This document shows positions 1 to 7,600 of a stretch of 9,514 nucleotides of DNA, piece by piece. Both the position numbers and the translations under genes were made by a program. A model generated the notes under the pieces. That model worked only from the letters and a program-made list of their open reading frames with translations, did no database searches and was not told where the DNA came from. The stretch's first letter is position 1; every line of letters starts with the position of its first letter. Source of the DNA: an uncultured Novosphingobium sp. (GTDB lineage Bacteria > Pseudomonadota > Alphaproteobacteria > Sphingomonadales > Sphingomonadaceae); contig CALLNA010000175.1 in NCBI GenBank assembly GCA_938005655.1, forward strand, positions 1 to 9,514. The letters are read 5' to 3'.

Positions 1-1265
1 TCCTCGACGATCTGGTCCTCGCGGCAGAAGATGTGCGCGTCGTCCTGGGTGAACTGGCGCACCCGCATCAGCCCGTGGAGCGCGCCGTGCGGCTCGTTGC
101 GGTGGCAGCAGCCATTCTCGTAGATGCGCAGGGGCAGGTCGCGGTAGCTTTTGATCCCCTGCTTGAAGATCAGGATGTGCGCCGGGCAGTTCATCGGCTT
201 GAGCGCCATCCAGTCGGCGTCGTGCGAGACGATCGGGCCATCGTCGTCGACGTTGGGCACCTCGTCGGGGATGACGAACATGTTCTCGCGGTACTTGCCC
301 CAGTGGCCGGACTGCTCCCACTGGCGGGCGTCCATCACCTGCGGGGTCTTGACCTCCTTGTAGCCGGCGGCGTCGATCGCGCGGCGCATGTAGGCCTCCA
401 GCTCGCGCCAGACCATGTAGCCCTTGGGGTGCCAGAAGACCGAGCCGTGCGCCTCCTGCTGGAGGTGGAACAGGTCCATCTCCTGCCCGAGCTTGCGGTG
501 GTCGCGCTTGGCCGCCTCCTCCATCCGGTGGAGGTGGGCGTCGAGCTGCTTCTTGTTGAGCCAGCCGGTGCCGTAGATGCGGCTCAGCATCGCGTTCTTC
601 TGGTCGCCGCGCCAATAGGCGCCCGAGACGCGGGTCAGCTTGAAGGCGGTCGGATCGAGCTTGCCGGTCGAGGGCAGGTGCGGCCCGCGGCACATGTCGT
701 ACCAGTCGGAACCGGAGTGATAGACCGTCAGCTCCTCGCCCGCGGGCAGCTCGGCGGCCCATTCGGCCTTGAAGGTCTCGCCCGCCGCGCGCCATTGGGC
801 GATCAGCGCGTCACGCTCGACCACCTCGCGGGTCAGCGGCTTGTCGGCGGCGATGATCCGCCGCATCTCCGCCTCGATCGCCGGCAGGTCCTCGTCGGTG
901 AAGGGCCGCTCCTTGCCATTAATTTTGGGCGGCGCGAAGTCGTAGTAGAACCCATCGTCGGTCGAGGGCCCGAAAGTGATCTGCGTCCCCGGGAACAGCG
1001 CCTGCACCGCCTCGGCCAGGACGTGGGCGTAGTCGTGCCGGGCGAGGTCCAGCGCCTCGGCCTCGTCGCGCGACGTGACCAGAGCGAGGCTGGCGTCGCC
1101 CGCGAAGGGCCGGGTGAGATCGACCAGCTCCCCGTCGATCCGCGCCGCGAGCGCGGCCTTGGCCAGGCCCGGCCCGATCGCCGCGGCCACGTCGGCAGGA
1201 GTCGACCCCTGCGGCATCTCGCGCACGGAACCGTCGGGCAGGCTGATCTTGAACATCTCTGACAT
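1..1265 (-). CDS. thrS: Threonyl-tRNA synthetase, C-terminus cut by window edge
   Basis: Cytoplasmic class II aminoacyl-tRNA synthetase that charges tRNA-Thr with threonine and edits mis-charged Ser-tRNA-Thr. 421 complete codons are present. The order matches the family: an N-terminal TGS domain (about residues 1-65, beginning MSEMFKISLPDG); an editing domain with its HxxxH pair (H77, H81) and CxxxH pair (C192, H196 in MCRGPH); then the catalytic core with MNCPAH at 358-363 and FTQDDAHIF near 405-413. C360 and H411 correspond to two of the three zinc ligands of the E. coli enzyme (C334, H385, the same 51-residue spacing). The third ligand, motif 3 and the anticodon-binding domain lie beyond the left edge, roughly 230-240 residues by comparison with the family. 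The ATG at 1265-1263 is chosen because TAAGGG (complement of 1274-1279) sits 8 nt upstream. Transcribed divergently from the membrane-protein/HTH cassette. Identification is firm. Confidence 0.97.
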   Translation of the reverse strand, partial: MSEMFKISLPDGSVREMPQGSTPADVAAAIGPGLAKAALAARIDGELVDLTRPFAGDASLALVTSRDEAEALDLARHDYAHVLAEAVQALFPGTQITFGPSTDDGFYYDFAPPKINGKERPFTDEDLPAIEAEMRRIIAADKPLTREVVERDALIAQWRAAGETFKAEWAAELPAGEELTVYHSGSDWYDMCRGPHLPSTGKLDPTAFKLTRVSGAYWRGDQKNAMLSRIYGTGWLNKKQLDAHLHRMEEAAKRDHRKLGQEMDLFHLQQEAHGSVFWHPKGYMVWRELEAYMRRAIDAAGYKEVKTPQVMDARQWEQSGHWGKYRENMFVIPDEVPNVDDDGPIVSHDADWMALKPMNCPAHILIFKQGIKSYRDLPLRIYENGCCHRNEPHGALHGLMRVRQFTQDDAHIFCREDQIVE

Positions 1266-1313
1266 GGTCGGAGCCCTTAGCGGGCGGCGCGGCGGGCCTC
1301 AAGCGGGTGCCAT

Positions 1314-1329
1314 GTAAAGGATACTTGAC
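1314..1329. promoter_or_regulatory. Operator-like dyad, copy 1
   Basis: Inverted repeat GTAAA-N6-TTGAC (arms 1314-1318 and 1325-1329), symmetric at four of five arm positions. It shares its half-site and its 6-bp spacer with a second dyad at 1345-1360. The size suits a dimeric XRE-family regulator, and the nearest candidate is the HTH gene at 1765-1956. Assignment to that protein is an inference from proximity. Confidence 0.5.
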
Positions 1330-1349
1330 GGGATGATAAAATATGTCAA
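1321..1349 (-). promoter_or_regulatory. Candidate thrS promoter
   Basis: On the minus strand a perfect -35 hexamer TTGACA (complement of 1344-1349) is followed after 17 nt by AAGTAT (complement of 1321-1326), a weak -10 matching the TATAAT consensus at only three positions. This would give a thrS leader of about 50 nt. The -35 overlaps the second dyad and the -10 overlaps the first, so a protein bound there would compete with RNA polymerase. The -35 could be partly fortuitous, because TTGAC is also the half-site of the dyads. Confidence 0.35.
1334..1342 (+). promoter_or_regulatory. Candidate extended -10 promoter for the membrane-protein/HTH cassette
   Basis: TG-N-TAAAAT is an extended -10 element, with TAAAAT (1337-1342) matching TATAAT at five of six positions. 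It is the most AT-rich point of the intergenic region and lies between the two dyads. No good -35 is visible at the right distance (TGTAAA at 1313-1318 matches at three of six positions with an 18-nt spacer). Transcription would begin near 1349, giving a leader of about 33 nt. Confidence 0.4.
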
Positions 1350-1360
1350 CCTTGCTTGAC
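1345..1360. promoter_or_regulatory. Operator-like dyad, copy 2
   Basis: Perfect inverted repeat GTCAA-N6-TTGAC (arms 1345-1349 and 1356-1360). Its left end is 31 bp from the left end of the first dyad, close to three turns of B-DNA, so two bound dimers would lie on the same face of the helix. It ends 21 bp before the start codon of the membrane-protein gene and covers the predicted transcription start of that gene, as expected for a repressor site. Confidence 0.55.
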
Positions 1361-1381
1361 TAATCGTGAAGGGTCCTTGCC

Positions 1382-1759
1382 ATGACATTCCCTCGATATA
1401 TGCGGCGATACTTCTTCAGGCTGGGCGTCTGCCTGACAGCCTATGCCCTTCTGCTGATCGGCGGACTGCTGGCAGCGGTGGCCGGGGTTCCAGTCGGCGT
1501 GCGCGTGTTTTTGGCTTTCGCCAACGCCGCCGCGATTTGCGGGGTGTTCTGGACGATCTTCCGGCTGGTCGAGGAATGCGACGATGAATACCAACGGCTG
1601 TTGTTCATCCGCCAGATTTTGTTCGCAACGGCGCTGACACTGGCGGTCACGACTGTCTGGCAGTTCCTCGAAGTTTATCGTGTCGTTGCGACGGGTCCGA
1701 GATGGATCGGCGTACTATGGTTGGCCTCGTTCGGCATCGCTGCGCCGATCGTGCGGTAG
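1382..1759 (+). CDS. Small four-helix membrane protein paired with HTH regulator
   Basis: 125 residues, predicted integral inner-membrane protein of unknown function. Four hydrophobic segments are visible at about 13-34, 40-63, 77-98 and 107-123. A basic N-terminus (RYMRRYFFR, residues 5-13) suggests the N-terminus is cytoplasmic. Between helices 2 and 3 is a charged loop, EECDDEYQRLL (64-74). Small membrane proteins with a similar E/D-x-x-QR loop are commonly encoded beside short XRE regulators, a family resemblance recalled rather than searched. The ATG at 1382 has GAAGGG (1368-1373) 8 nt upstream. The HTH gene starts 5 bp after the stop, so the two are surely co-transcribed. Base composition is visibly lower in GC than the genes downstream. 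A sensor that modulates the regulator is plausible, but nothing in the sequence proves it. Confidence 0.85.
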   Translation: MTFPRYMRRYFFRLGVCLTAYALLLIGGLLAAVAGVPVGVRVFLAFANAAAICGVFWTIFRLVEECDDEYQRLLFIRQILFATALTLAVTTVWQFLEVYRVVATGPRWIGVLWLASFGIAAPIVR

Positions 1760-1764
1760 CGTGC

Positions 1765-1956
1765 GTGAACAATCGCCTCAAGGTCTTGCGCGCCGAGCGC
1801 GACTGGAGTCAGCAGGACCTCGCCGAACGGCTCGGAGTCAGTCGCCAAAGCGTGAACGCCATCGAGACCGGCAAGTACGATCCCTCGCTGCCGCTGGCAT
1901 TTCGGATCGCGGATGTTTTCGGAATGACGATCGAGGCGATATTCGTGCGTGACTGA
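1765..1956 (+). CDS. Small XRE-family helix-turn-helix transcriptional regulator
   Basis: 63 residues, essentially a lone Cro/CI-type HTH_3 domain (about residues 4-58). Diagnostic motifs are LKVLRAERDWSQQDLAERLG (5-24) and the recognition-helix region VSRQSVNAIETGKYDPSL (25-42), followed by FRIADVFGMTIEAIF. It has no ligand-binding domain, so it should act as a small DNA-binding dimer. I chose the GTG at 1765 because the product then begins NNRLKVLRAER, the usual beginning for this family, and lies just after the preceding stop. The in-frame ATG at 1702 would add 21 residues with no resemblance to the family and would overlap the membrane-protein gene by 58 nt. No clear Shine-Dalgarno precedes the GTG, so translation is probably coupled to the upstream gene. 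The dyads at 1314-1329 and 1345-1360 are its likely sites. Confidence 0.9.
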   Translation: MNNRLKVLRAERDWSQQDLAERLGVSRQSVNAIETGKYDPSLPLAFRIADVFGMTIEAIFVRD

Positions 1957-1984
1957 CTCGCCTTATCTCGGGCAATGACAGGGT

Positions 1985-2734
1985 ATGCCCGACACCCAGT
2001 TCCACGCTCTGCCCGATGGGCGCCGCATTGCCTTTCGCCATACGCCCGGCGCGGGGCCGGCGCTGGTGTTCCTGTCGGGCTACAAGTCGGACATGGCGGG
2101 CGGGAAGGCGCAGGCGCTGTTCGGCTGGGCGGCGGCCAACGGGCGGGCCTGCCTGTTGCTCGACTATTCGGGCTGCGGCGAGAGTTCGGGGGACTTCGCC
2201 CAGGGCACGCTGTCGCGCTGGCGGGACGAGGTGCTGGCGCTGATCCAGGCGCAGCTTACCGGGCCGGTGGTGCTGGTCGGCTCGTCGATGGGCGGGTGGC
2301 TGATGCTGCTGGTCGGGCTGGCGCTCGGCGCCCAGGACCCCCGGCGGCTGGCGGGCCTGATCGGCGTGGCCGCCGCGCCCGACTTCACCGACTGGGGCTT
2401 CACCGCCGCGCAGAAGCAGGCGCTGGCGCAAGGCGAGACGATCCTCGAGGACAATCCCTACGGTCCCGAGCCGACGCCGACCCACGCCGCCTTCTGGGCG
2501 GACGGCGAGGCCAACCGGCTGCTCGGCGGCGAGATTGCGATCGGCTGCCCGGTCCGCCTGCTCCACGGCCAGGCCGATGCCGACGTGCCGTGGGACGTCT
2601 CGATCCGCCTCGCCGCGGCGCTGCGTTCAGCGGACGTGCAGGTCGCGCTGATCAAGGACGGCGACCACCGCCTCAGCCGCGAGGCGGACATCGCCCTGCT
2701 GCTGCGCGCCGTCGCCGCGCTGCCGACGGGCTGA
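1985..2734 (+). CDS. Alpha/beta hydrolase, ABHD10-like (serine esterase/thioesterase)
   Basis: 249 residues, no signal peptide, so probably cytoplasmic. The alpha/beta-hydrolase fold is shown by the oxyanion-side strand and loop LVFLSGYKSDMAG (27-39), the strand LLLDYSGCGESSG (57-69), the nucleophile elbow GSSMGG (99-104, catalytic Ser101), the acid in HGQADADVP (Asp198) and the base in KDGDHRLS (His228). The FLSGYKSDM and DYSGCGxSSG stretches and the overall length resemble the ABHD10/palmitoyl-protein thioesterase group, so hydrolysis of an ester or thioester is expected; the substrate cannot be read from sequence. The start ATG has only GGG directly upstream (1981-1983). It lies 28 bp after the HTH gene and 19 bp before the TPR gene, consistent with operon membership. 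Confidence 0.93.
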   Translation: MPDTQFHALPDGRRIAFRHTPGAGPALVFLSGYKSDMAGGKAQALFGWAAANGRACLLLDYSGCGESSGDFAQGTLSRWRDEVLALIQAQLTGPVVLVGSSMGGWLMLLVGLALGAQDPRRLAGLIGVAAAPDFTDWGFTAAQKQALAQGETILEDNPYGPEPTPTHAAFWADGEANRLLGGEIAIGCPVRLLHGQADADVPWDVSIRLAAALRSADVQVALIKDGDHRLSREADIALLLRAVAALPTG

Positions 2735-2753
2735 ACTTCCGGAGTCGCCGCCG

Positions 2754-3659
2754 ATGTCCTTCCTCCTCTCGCTCGCGCTGCTCGGCCAGGTCGGCGCCGC
2801 GCCTCCGCTGAACCTTCCGACCGGGCTGGAGGACCGCAAGCCGCGCCACCCCGCTGCGGCCGCCGCTCCGGCGCCCGACGTGCCCAAGGCGCGCATCCCG
2901 CTCGAGGAATGCATGAGCGCGGTGCACAGCGATCCGCCGGGCGCGGTCGACATGGCTGAAGCCTGGGTGCAGCAGACCAAGGGCACGGCCGCCGCCCCGG
3001 CGCAGTTCTGCCTCGGCAGCGCCCACGCCGCGCTCGACCACTTCGACGAGGCCGAGACCGCCTTCCTCGCCGGGCGCGACCTCGCGGCCGCCACCGACCA
3101 CCGCCTGCGCGCCCAGCTCGGGGCGATGGCCGGGACCATGGCCCTGGCCCAGGGCGAATCGGCGCGGGCGCTGACCGCGCTCGACCAGGCCCATGCCGAT
3201 GCGCTCGCCGCCGGCGACACCCAGCTCGGCGGCGAGATCGCGGTCGACTGCAGCCGCGCGCTCGTCGCCCTGAAGCGCGAGGGCGAGGCGGGCGAGGCCC
3301 TGGCCGAGGCGCGCACCGCCACGGCCAAGAACCCGGAGGCCTGGCTGCTCTCGGCCACGCTCTCGCGTCGTGAGGGCAAGCTGGCCGAAGCCCAGGCCCA
3401 GATCGAGCAGGCCGCGCAGCTCGATCCGGTCGATCCCGCGATCGGCCTCGAAGCCGGGGTGATCGCCGTGCTTTCCGGCCGCGACGCGGCGGCGCGCAAG
3501 TCGTGGGAATCGGTCGTCGCCGCCGCGCCCGACAGCGATGCGGCGAAGACGGCCAAGGACTACCTCGCGCAGCTCGGCGTAAACCCGGCCCCGGCCCCGG
3601 CCCCGGCTCCGGCAGCCGCCGCGCAACCGGCTCCGCAGTCCGCGACATCCGGCAGATGA
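2754..3659 (+). CDS. Exported tetratricopeptide-repeat protein with Pro-Ala tail
   Basis: 301 residues. A short hydrophobic N-terminus (residues 2-16, ending GQVGAA) looks like a signal peptide cleaved near Ala16, though it lacks the usual basic residues, so periplasmic location is likely rather than certain. An Ala/Pro-rich linker (about 33-44) leads to helical repeats from about 50 to 275, with TPR-like pairs such as AWLLSATLSRREGKLAEAQAQ (split at 196-216) and AIGLEAGVIAVLSGRDAA. Cys53 (EECMSAVHSDP) and Cys86 (AQFCLGSAHAAL) recall a C-x(n)-DP...A..CLG pattern I associate with TPR proteins of sphingomonads, and they could form a disulfide; Cys166 is also present. The C-terminus is a low-complexity PAPAPA tail. 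GGAG (2741-2744) lies 9 nt before the ATG. The stop overlaps the next start. Function unknown, presumably a protein-protein scaffold. Confidence 0.9.
   Translation: MSFLLSLALLGQVGAAPPLNLPTGLEDRKPRHPAAAAAPAPDVPKARIPLEECMSAVHSDPPGAVDMAEAWVQQTKGTAAAPAQFCLGSAHAALDHFDEAETAFLAGRDLAAATDHRLRAQLGAMAGTMALAQGESARALTALDQAHADALAAGDTQLGGEIAVDCSRALVALKREGEAGEALAEARTATAKNPEAWLLSATLSRREGKLAEAQAQIEQAAQLDPVDPAIGLEAGVIAVLSGRDAAARKSWESVVAAAPDSDAAKTAKDYLAQLGVNPAPAPAPAPAAAAQPAPQSATSGR
3584..3613 (+). repeat. In-frame hexanucleotide repeat (CCCGGC)n encoding Pro-Ala
   Basis: Four perfect tandem copies of CCCGGC (3584-3607) are followed by one imperfect copy (TCCGGC, 3608-3613). They encode the alternating Pro-Ala tail of the TPR protein. 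Six bases equal two codons, so slippage would lengthen or shorten the tail without shifting the reading frame. Confidence 0.9.
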
Positions 3660-4636
3660 TCCCGCTCTCCGTCCTCGACCTGGTTCCGGTGCGCGAGGGC
3701 GGGAGCGTGGGCGAGGCCCTGGCCGAGGCGGCGCAGGCCGCGCAGGCCGCCGAGGCGGCAGGCTACAAGCGCTTCTGGGTGGCCGAGCACCACGGCATGG
3801 AGGGGATCGCCGGCGGGGCGACCTCGGTCGTGCTCGCCCACATCGGCCAGGCCACCCGCACGATCCGCATCGGCGCGGGCGGGATCATGCTGCCCAACCA
3901 CAACCCCTTCGTCATCGCCGAGCAGTTCGGCACGCTGGAGGCGCTGTTCCCCGGCCGGATCGACCTCGGGCTCGGCCGCGCGCCGGGGGCGGACGGGCGG
4001 ATCGCCCAGGCCCTGCGTAAGGACCTGATGCAGGCGGCCAACGATTTCCCCAAGGACGTGGTCGAGCTCCAGGCGCGCCTGCGCGGCTATCCGCCGCTGC
4101 CCGTGGCGGCGACGCCGGGGACGGGGGCCGAGGTCGAGCTGTGGATTCTCGGATCGAGCCTGTTCGGCGCCCAACTCGCGGCGATGCTGGGCCTGCCCTA
4201 TGCCTTCGCCTCGCACTTCGCCCCGGCCCAGCTCGACGCCGCGCTCAAGCTCTATCGCGAGCGCTTCGAGCCGTCCGAGGAGCTGGACCGGCCGCATGTC
4301 ATGGCCGCGATGACCGTGATCTGCGCCGATACCGACGCGGAGGCGCGCTACCTCTCCTCCTCGCTCGACCAGAGCTTCGTCGCGCTGCGGACCGGCACGC
4401 CGGGGCGGATGAAGCCGCCCCTCGCCGACTATCGCGAGAGCCTGCCGGCCGAGGCGCTGGCCATGCTCCGGCATATGGACCAGGCCCGCGCGGTCGGCTC
4501 GCCCGCGACGGTGCGCGATGCGATTACGGCTTTCATCGAACGGACACAGGCGGACGAGATCATCGTCGCCGGCGCCACCTGGGACCCGGCGGCGCGGCGG
4601 CGCTCGCTGCAACTGATCGCGGACGCCATGCGTTAG
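3656..4636 (+). CDS. LLM-class flavin-dependent oxidoreductase (luciferase-like)
   Basis: 326 residues, cytoplasmic, bacterial-luciferase-like TIM-barrel family that uses reduced flavin (FMN). The start ATG (MIPLSVLDLVPV) overlaps the TPR stop as ATGA, so the two are translationally coupled. An in-frame opening further upstream to 3503 is just the shadow of the TPR gene. Family landmarks are FWVAEHHGM (40-48), RIGAGGIMLPNH (71-82), ALFPGRIDLGLGRAPG (96-111), LWILGSS (162-168) and LPYAFASHFAP (180-190), together with the C-terminal EIIVAGATWDPAARRRSL (301-318). This pattern fits the MsnO8/YhbW-like subgroup, whose physiological substrates are mostly unknown. An Ala/Gln-rich helix (AEAAQAAQAAEAAG) lies at 23-36. 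Its position between a TPR protein and glutamate dehydrogenase gives no clear substrate clue. Confidence 0.95.
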   Translation: MIPLSVLDLVPVREGGSVGEALAEAAQAAQAAEAAGYKRFWVAEHHGMEGIAGGATSVVLAHIGQATRTIRIGAGGIMLPNHNPFVIAEQFGTLEALFPGRIDLGLGRAPGADGRIAQALRKDLMQAANDFPKDVVELQARLRGYPPLPVAATPGTGAEVELWILGSSLFGAQLAAMLGLPYAFASHFAPAQLDAALKLYRERFEPSEELDRPHVMAAMTVICADTDAEARYLSSSLDQSFVALRTGTPGRMKPPLADYRESLPAEALAMLRHMDQARAVGSPATVRDAITAFIERTQADEIIVAGATWDPAARRRSLQLIADAMR

Positions 4637-4648
4637 GGACATATGGAC

Positions 4649-4654
4649 AGGAGG
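4649..4654 (+). promoter_or_regulatory. Strong Shine-Dalgarno that sets the glutamate dehydrogenase start
   Basis: A full AGGAGG lies 9 nt before the ATG at 4664. It falls downstream of the alternative in-frame ATG at 4643, so it cannot serve that codon. It is the strongest ribosome-binding site in the window, in keeping with independent, efficient translation of this long gene. Confidence 0.85.
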
Positions 4655-4663
4655 ACCGGGGGC

Positions 4664-7600
4664 ATGACCAAGGCGGACGCCACCATCGCCAAGCGGCTGC
4701 AAGCGGGCGTGCTCCCCGGCGAGACCCGCTTCGCCCGCGCCGAGCTGGCGGCCGCGACGGCGCTGGTGATGAAGGCCGCGCAGCGCCGCCAGCCGGGCGA
4801 GACCGCCATGGCCCACGAGACCGTCTCCGGCGGCGAGCGCCGCTTCACCCGCTTCGCCGTGATCAACGACGACATGCCGTTCCTCGTCGATTCGCTTGCC
4901 GGGGTCTTCGCCGCCCATGGCCTGGCGATCGACCGGCTGGTCCATCCGGTCGTGTCGGTCCTGCGCGACAAGGCCGGACGGCTCACCGGGATCGACAGGA
5001 CGGGCACGCCCGAATCGCTGATCTACCTCGAGGTCCCGCGCGCCGATGCCCGCACCCGCCGCGCCCTGCTCGAAGACCTCGACGCGGCGCTCGCTGCGGT
5101 GCGCGTGGCCGTGGCCGACTGGCCGCGGATGCAGGCGGCGATGGCGGCGGACGGAGAGGCGCTGGCCGGGGCCGATCCGGAAAGCGCCGAGCTGCTCCGC
5201 TGGTTCAAGGACGGGGCGCTGACCCAGCTCGGCCATGTCGTGCGGCGCCGCGACGGCAGGCTGGACGAGCCGCTGGGCCTCTGCCGCGAGGGCGGCGCGC
5301 TGCTCTCGCCCGAAAGCTATGCCCTGGCCTTCGACTGGTTCGCCGCCCCCGGCAACCGGGCGCCGCTGATCGTCAAGTCGAACCTGGTCTCGCCGGTCCA
5401 CCGCCGCGTCCCGCTCGACCTGTTCATCCTGCCGGTCGTGGCGCGCGGGCGCGTCTCCGCGCTCTCGGTCCATGCCGGGATCTGGACCAGCGCCGCGCTC
5501 GCCACCCCACCCGACCGGGTGCCGCGGATGCGCGTCCAGCTCGCCGCCCTGATGAAGCAGCTCGGCTTCGATCCCAGGGGCCATGCCGGCAAGGCGCTGA
5601 CCCATGCCCTGACCAGCCTGCCGCACGACCTGCTGATCGGCTTCTCGCCCGCCGACCTCGCCCGCGTCGCGACCGCGATGATGAGCCTGGTCGACCGTCC
5701 CCGCCCCAAGGTCGTGCTGGTCTGCTCGGCCTTGCAGCGCCACCTCTTCGCCTTCGTCTGGGTGCCGCGCGACACGATCTCCAGCGGGGTGCGCCACCAG
5801 GTCATGGCCATGCTGGAGGAGGCGACCGGGACCCCGGTGCTCGACTGGAGCCTGGCGGTGGAGGGCAACGCCCTCGCCCTGATGCGCTTCTCGCTCGACA
5901 TCGCCTCGTGCCGGGAGACGCCGGAGGAGGCCGATCTCGACGACCGGCTCACCCTGCTGGTCCGCGGCTGGGCCGACGCGGTCGAGAGCGAGCTGCGCGC
6001 CTCCATGCCCGAGGGCCGCGCCGCGGCGATCGCCCTGCGCTATGCCGAGGCCTTCCCCCAGGGCTACCGCAGCGCCTACGGCCCAGCCGAGGCGGCGCGC
6101 GACATCATCCGGCTCCACGGCGAGGGCGGGGCGCGCCTATACGCGCTGCCGGGCGATCCGGACGGCGAGGTGCGGATCAAGCTCTACCGCCGCAACGGGA
6201 CGCTGACCCTGTCGGACGCGGTGCCGGCGCTGGAGAACTTCGGCTTCAAGGTGGTCGAGGAGGTCTCGACCCTGCTCGGGGAGAGCGGCCTCGGCGCGAT
6301 CCACGACTTCCGCCTGGTGCCGCCGGCCGGGGCCGAGGTCCTGGCCCGCGCCGCGACGATCGAGGCCGCGCTGGCCGCGGTGATCGAGGGCCAGGCCGAG
6401 GACGACGCCTTCAACCGCCTGATCGTCGCCAATGCCCTCGCCCCCGACGAGGCCAACGGCCTGCGCGCCTGCTTCCGCTACCTGCGCCAGACCGGGCTGA
6501 CCTTCGCCATCGCCACGGCGGTCGACGCGCTGGAGCGCGCGCCCGCCGTCACCCGCGCCATCCTCGACCTGTTCCTCGCCCGCCACGATCCACGCTTCGC
6601 GGGCGACCGCAGCAAGGCGGAGGACGAGGCTGCGATGCGCATCCACGAGGGCCTGGCCGGGGTCGCGGCGATCAACGACGACCGGATGCTGCGCCGCTTC
6701 CGCGCGGTGATCGAGGCGATCGTGCGGACCAACGTGTTCACCCCGGCGGGCCGCGAGGCCCTGGCCTTCAAGCTCGATCCGAGCCTGGTCCCGGGCCTGC
6801 CGAAGCCGGTGCCGTGGCGCGAGATCTTCGTCTATTCGCGCCGGGTCGAGGGCGTCCACCTGCGCGCCGGCCCGGTCGCGCGCGGCGGCCTGCGCTGGTC
6901 CGACCGGCGCGACGACTACCGCACCGAGGTGCTTGGCCTGATGAAGGCCCAGCGGGTCAAGAACGCGGTGATCGTGCCGACCGGGGCCAAGGGCGGGTTC
7001 TATCCCAAGCAGCTTCCCAACCCCGCCGCCGACCGCGAGGGCTGGCTGGCCGAAGGCAAGGCGAGCTACCAGGTCTTCGTCCGCGCCCTGCTTTCGCTGA
7101 CCGACAACCTCGTCGGCGGCAAGGTCGTCCATCCGGCAGGCATGGTCGTGCGCGACGGCGACGATCCCTATTTCGTCGTCGCCGCCGACAAGGGCACGGC
7201 GACCTTCTCCGACACCGCCAACGCCATCGCCGCGGAGTTCGACTTCTGGCTCGACGACGCCTTCGCCAGCGGCGGCTCGAAGGGCTACGACCACAAGGCG
7301 ATGGGCATCACCGCGCGCGGGGCCTGGCTCTCGGTGCGGCGGCACTTCCTGGAGCTCGGCGTCGATGTCCAGGCCGAGCCGGTGCGCGTCGTCGGCTGCG
7401 GCGACATGTCGGGCGACGTCTTCGGCAACGGGATGCTGCTGTCGCAAGCGATCAAGCTGGTGGCGGCCTTCGACCACCGGCATATCTTCCTCGACCCCGA
7501 TCCCGATCCGGCGCGGAGCTGGGCCGAGCGCGCGCGGCTGTTCGCCTTGCCGCGGTCGAGCTGGGCGGACTACGACGCCGGGCTGATCTCCAAGGGCGGC

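Noticed and set aside
33..1262. Plus-strand open frame of 409 codons opposite thrS
   Set aside because: The minus strand encodes an unmistakable threonyl-tRNA synthetase with editing and zinc motifs; the opposite frame has no domain.
1702..1764. Longer N-terminus for the HTH regulator from the ATG at 1702
   Set aside because: The extra 21 residues do not resemble the family and overlap the membrane-protein gene by 58 nt; the GTG at 1765 gives the usual family start.
2814..2825. LPTG motif in the TPR protein (residues 21-24) as a sortase signal
   Set aside because: It sits near the N-terminus, just after the signal peptide, without the C-terminal hydrophobic and basic tail a sortase substrate needs, and the organism appears Gram-negative.
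3560..6118. Open frame of 852 codons on the minus strand across the LLM and glutamate dehydrogenase genes
   Set aside because: It spans two clearly real plus-strand genes and the junction between them, and its composition is typical of an antisense shadow in high-GC DNA.
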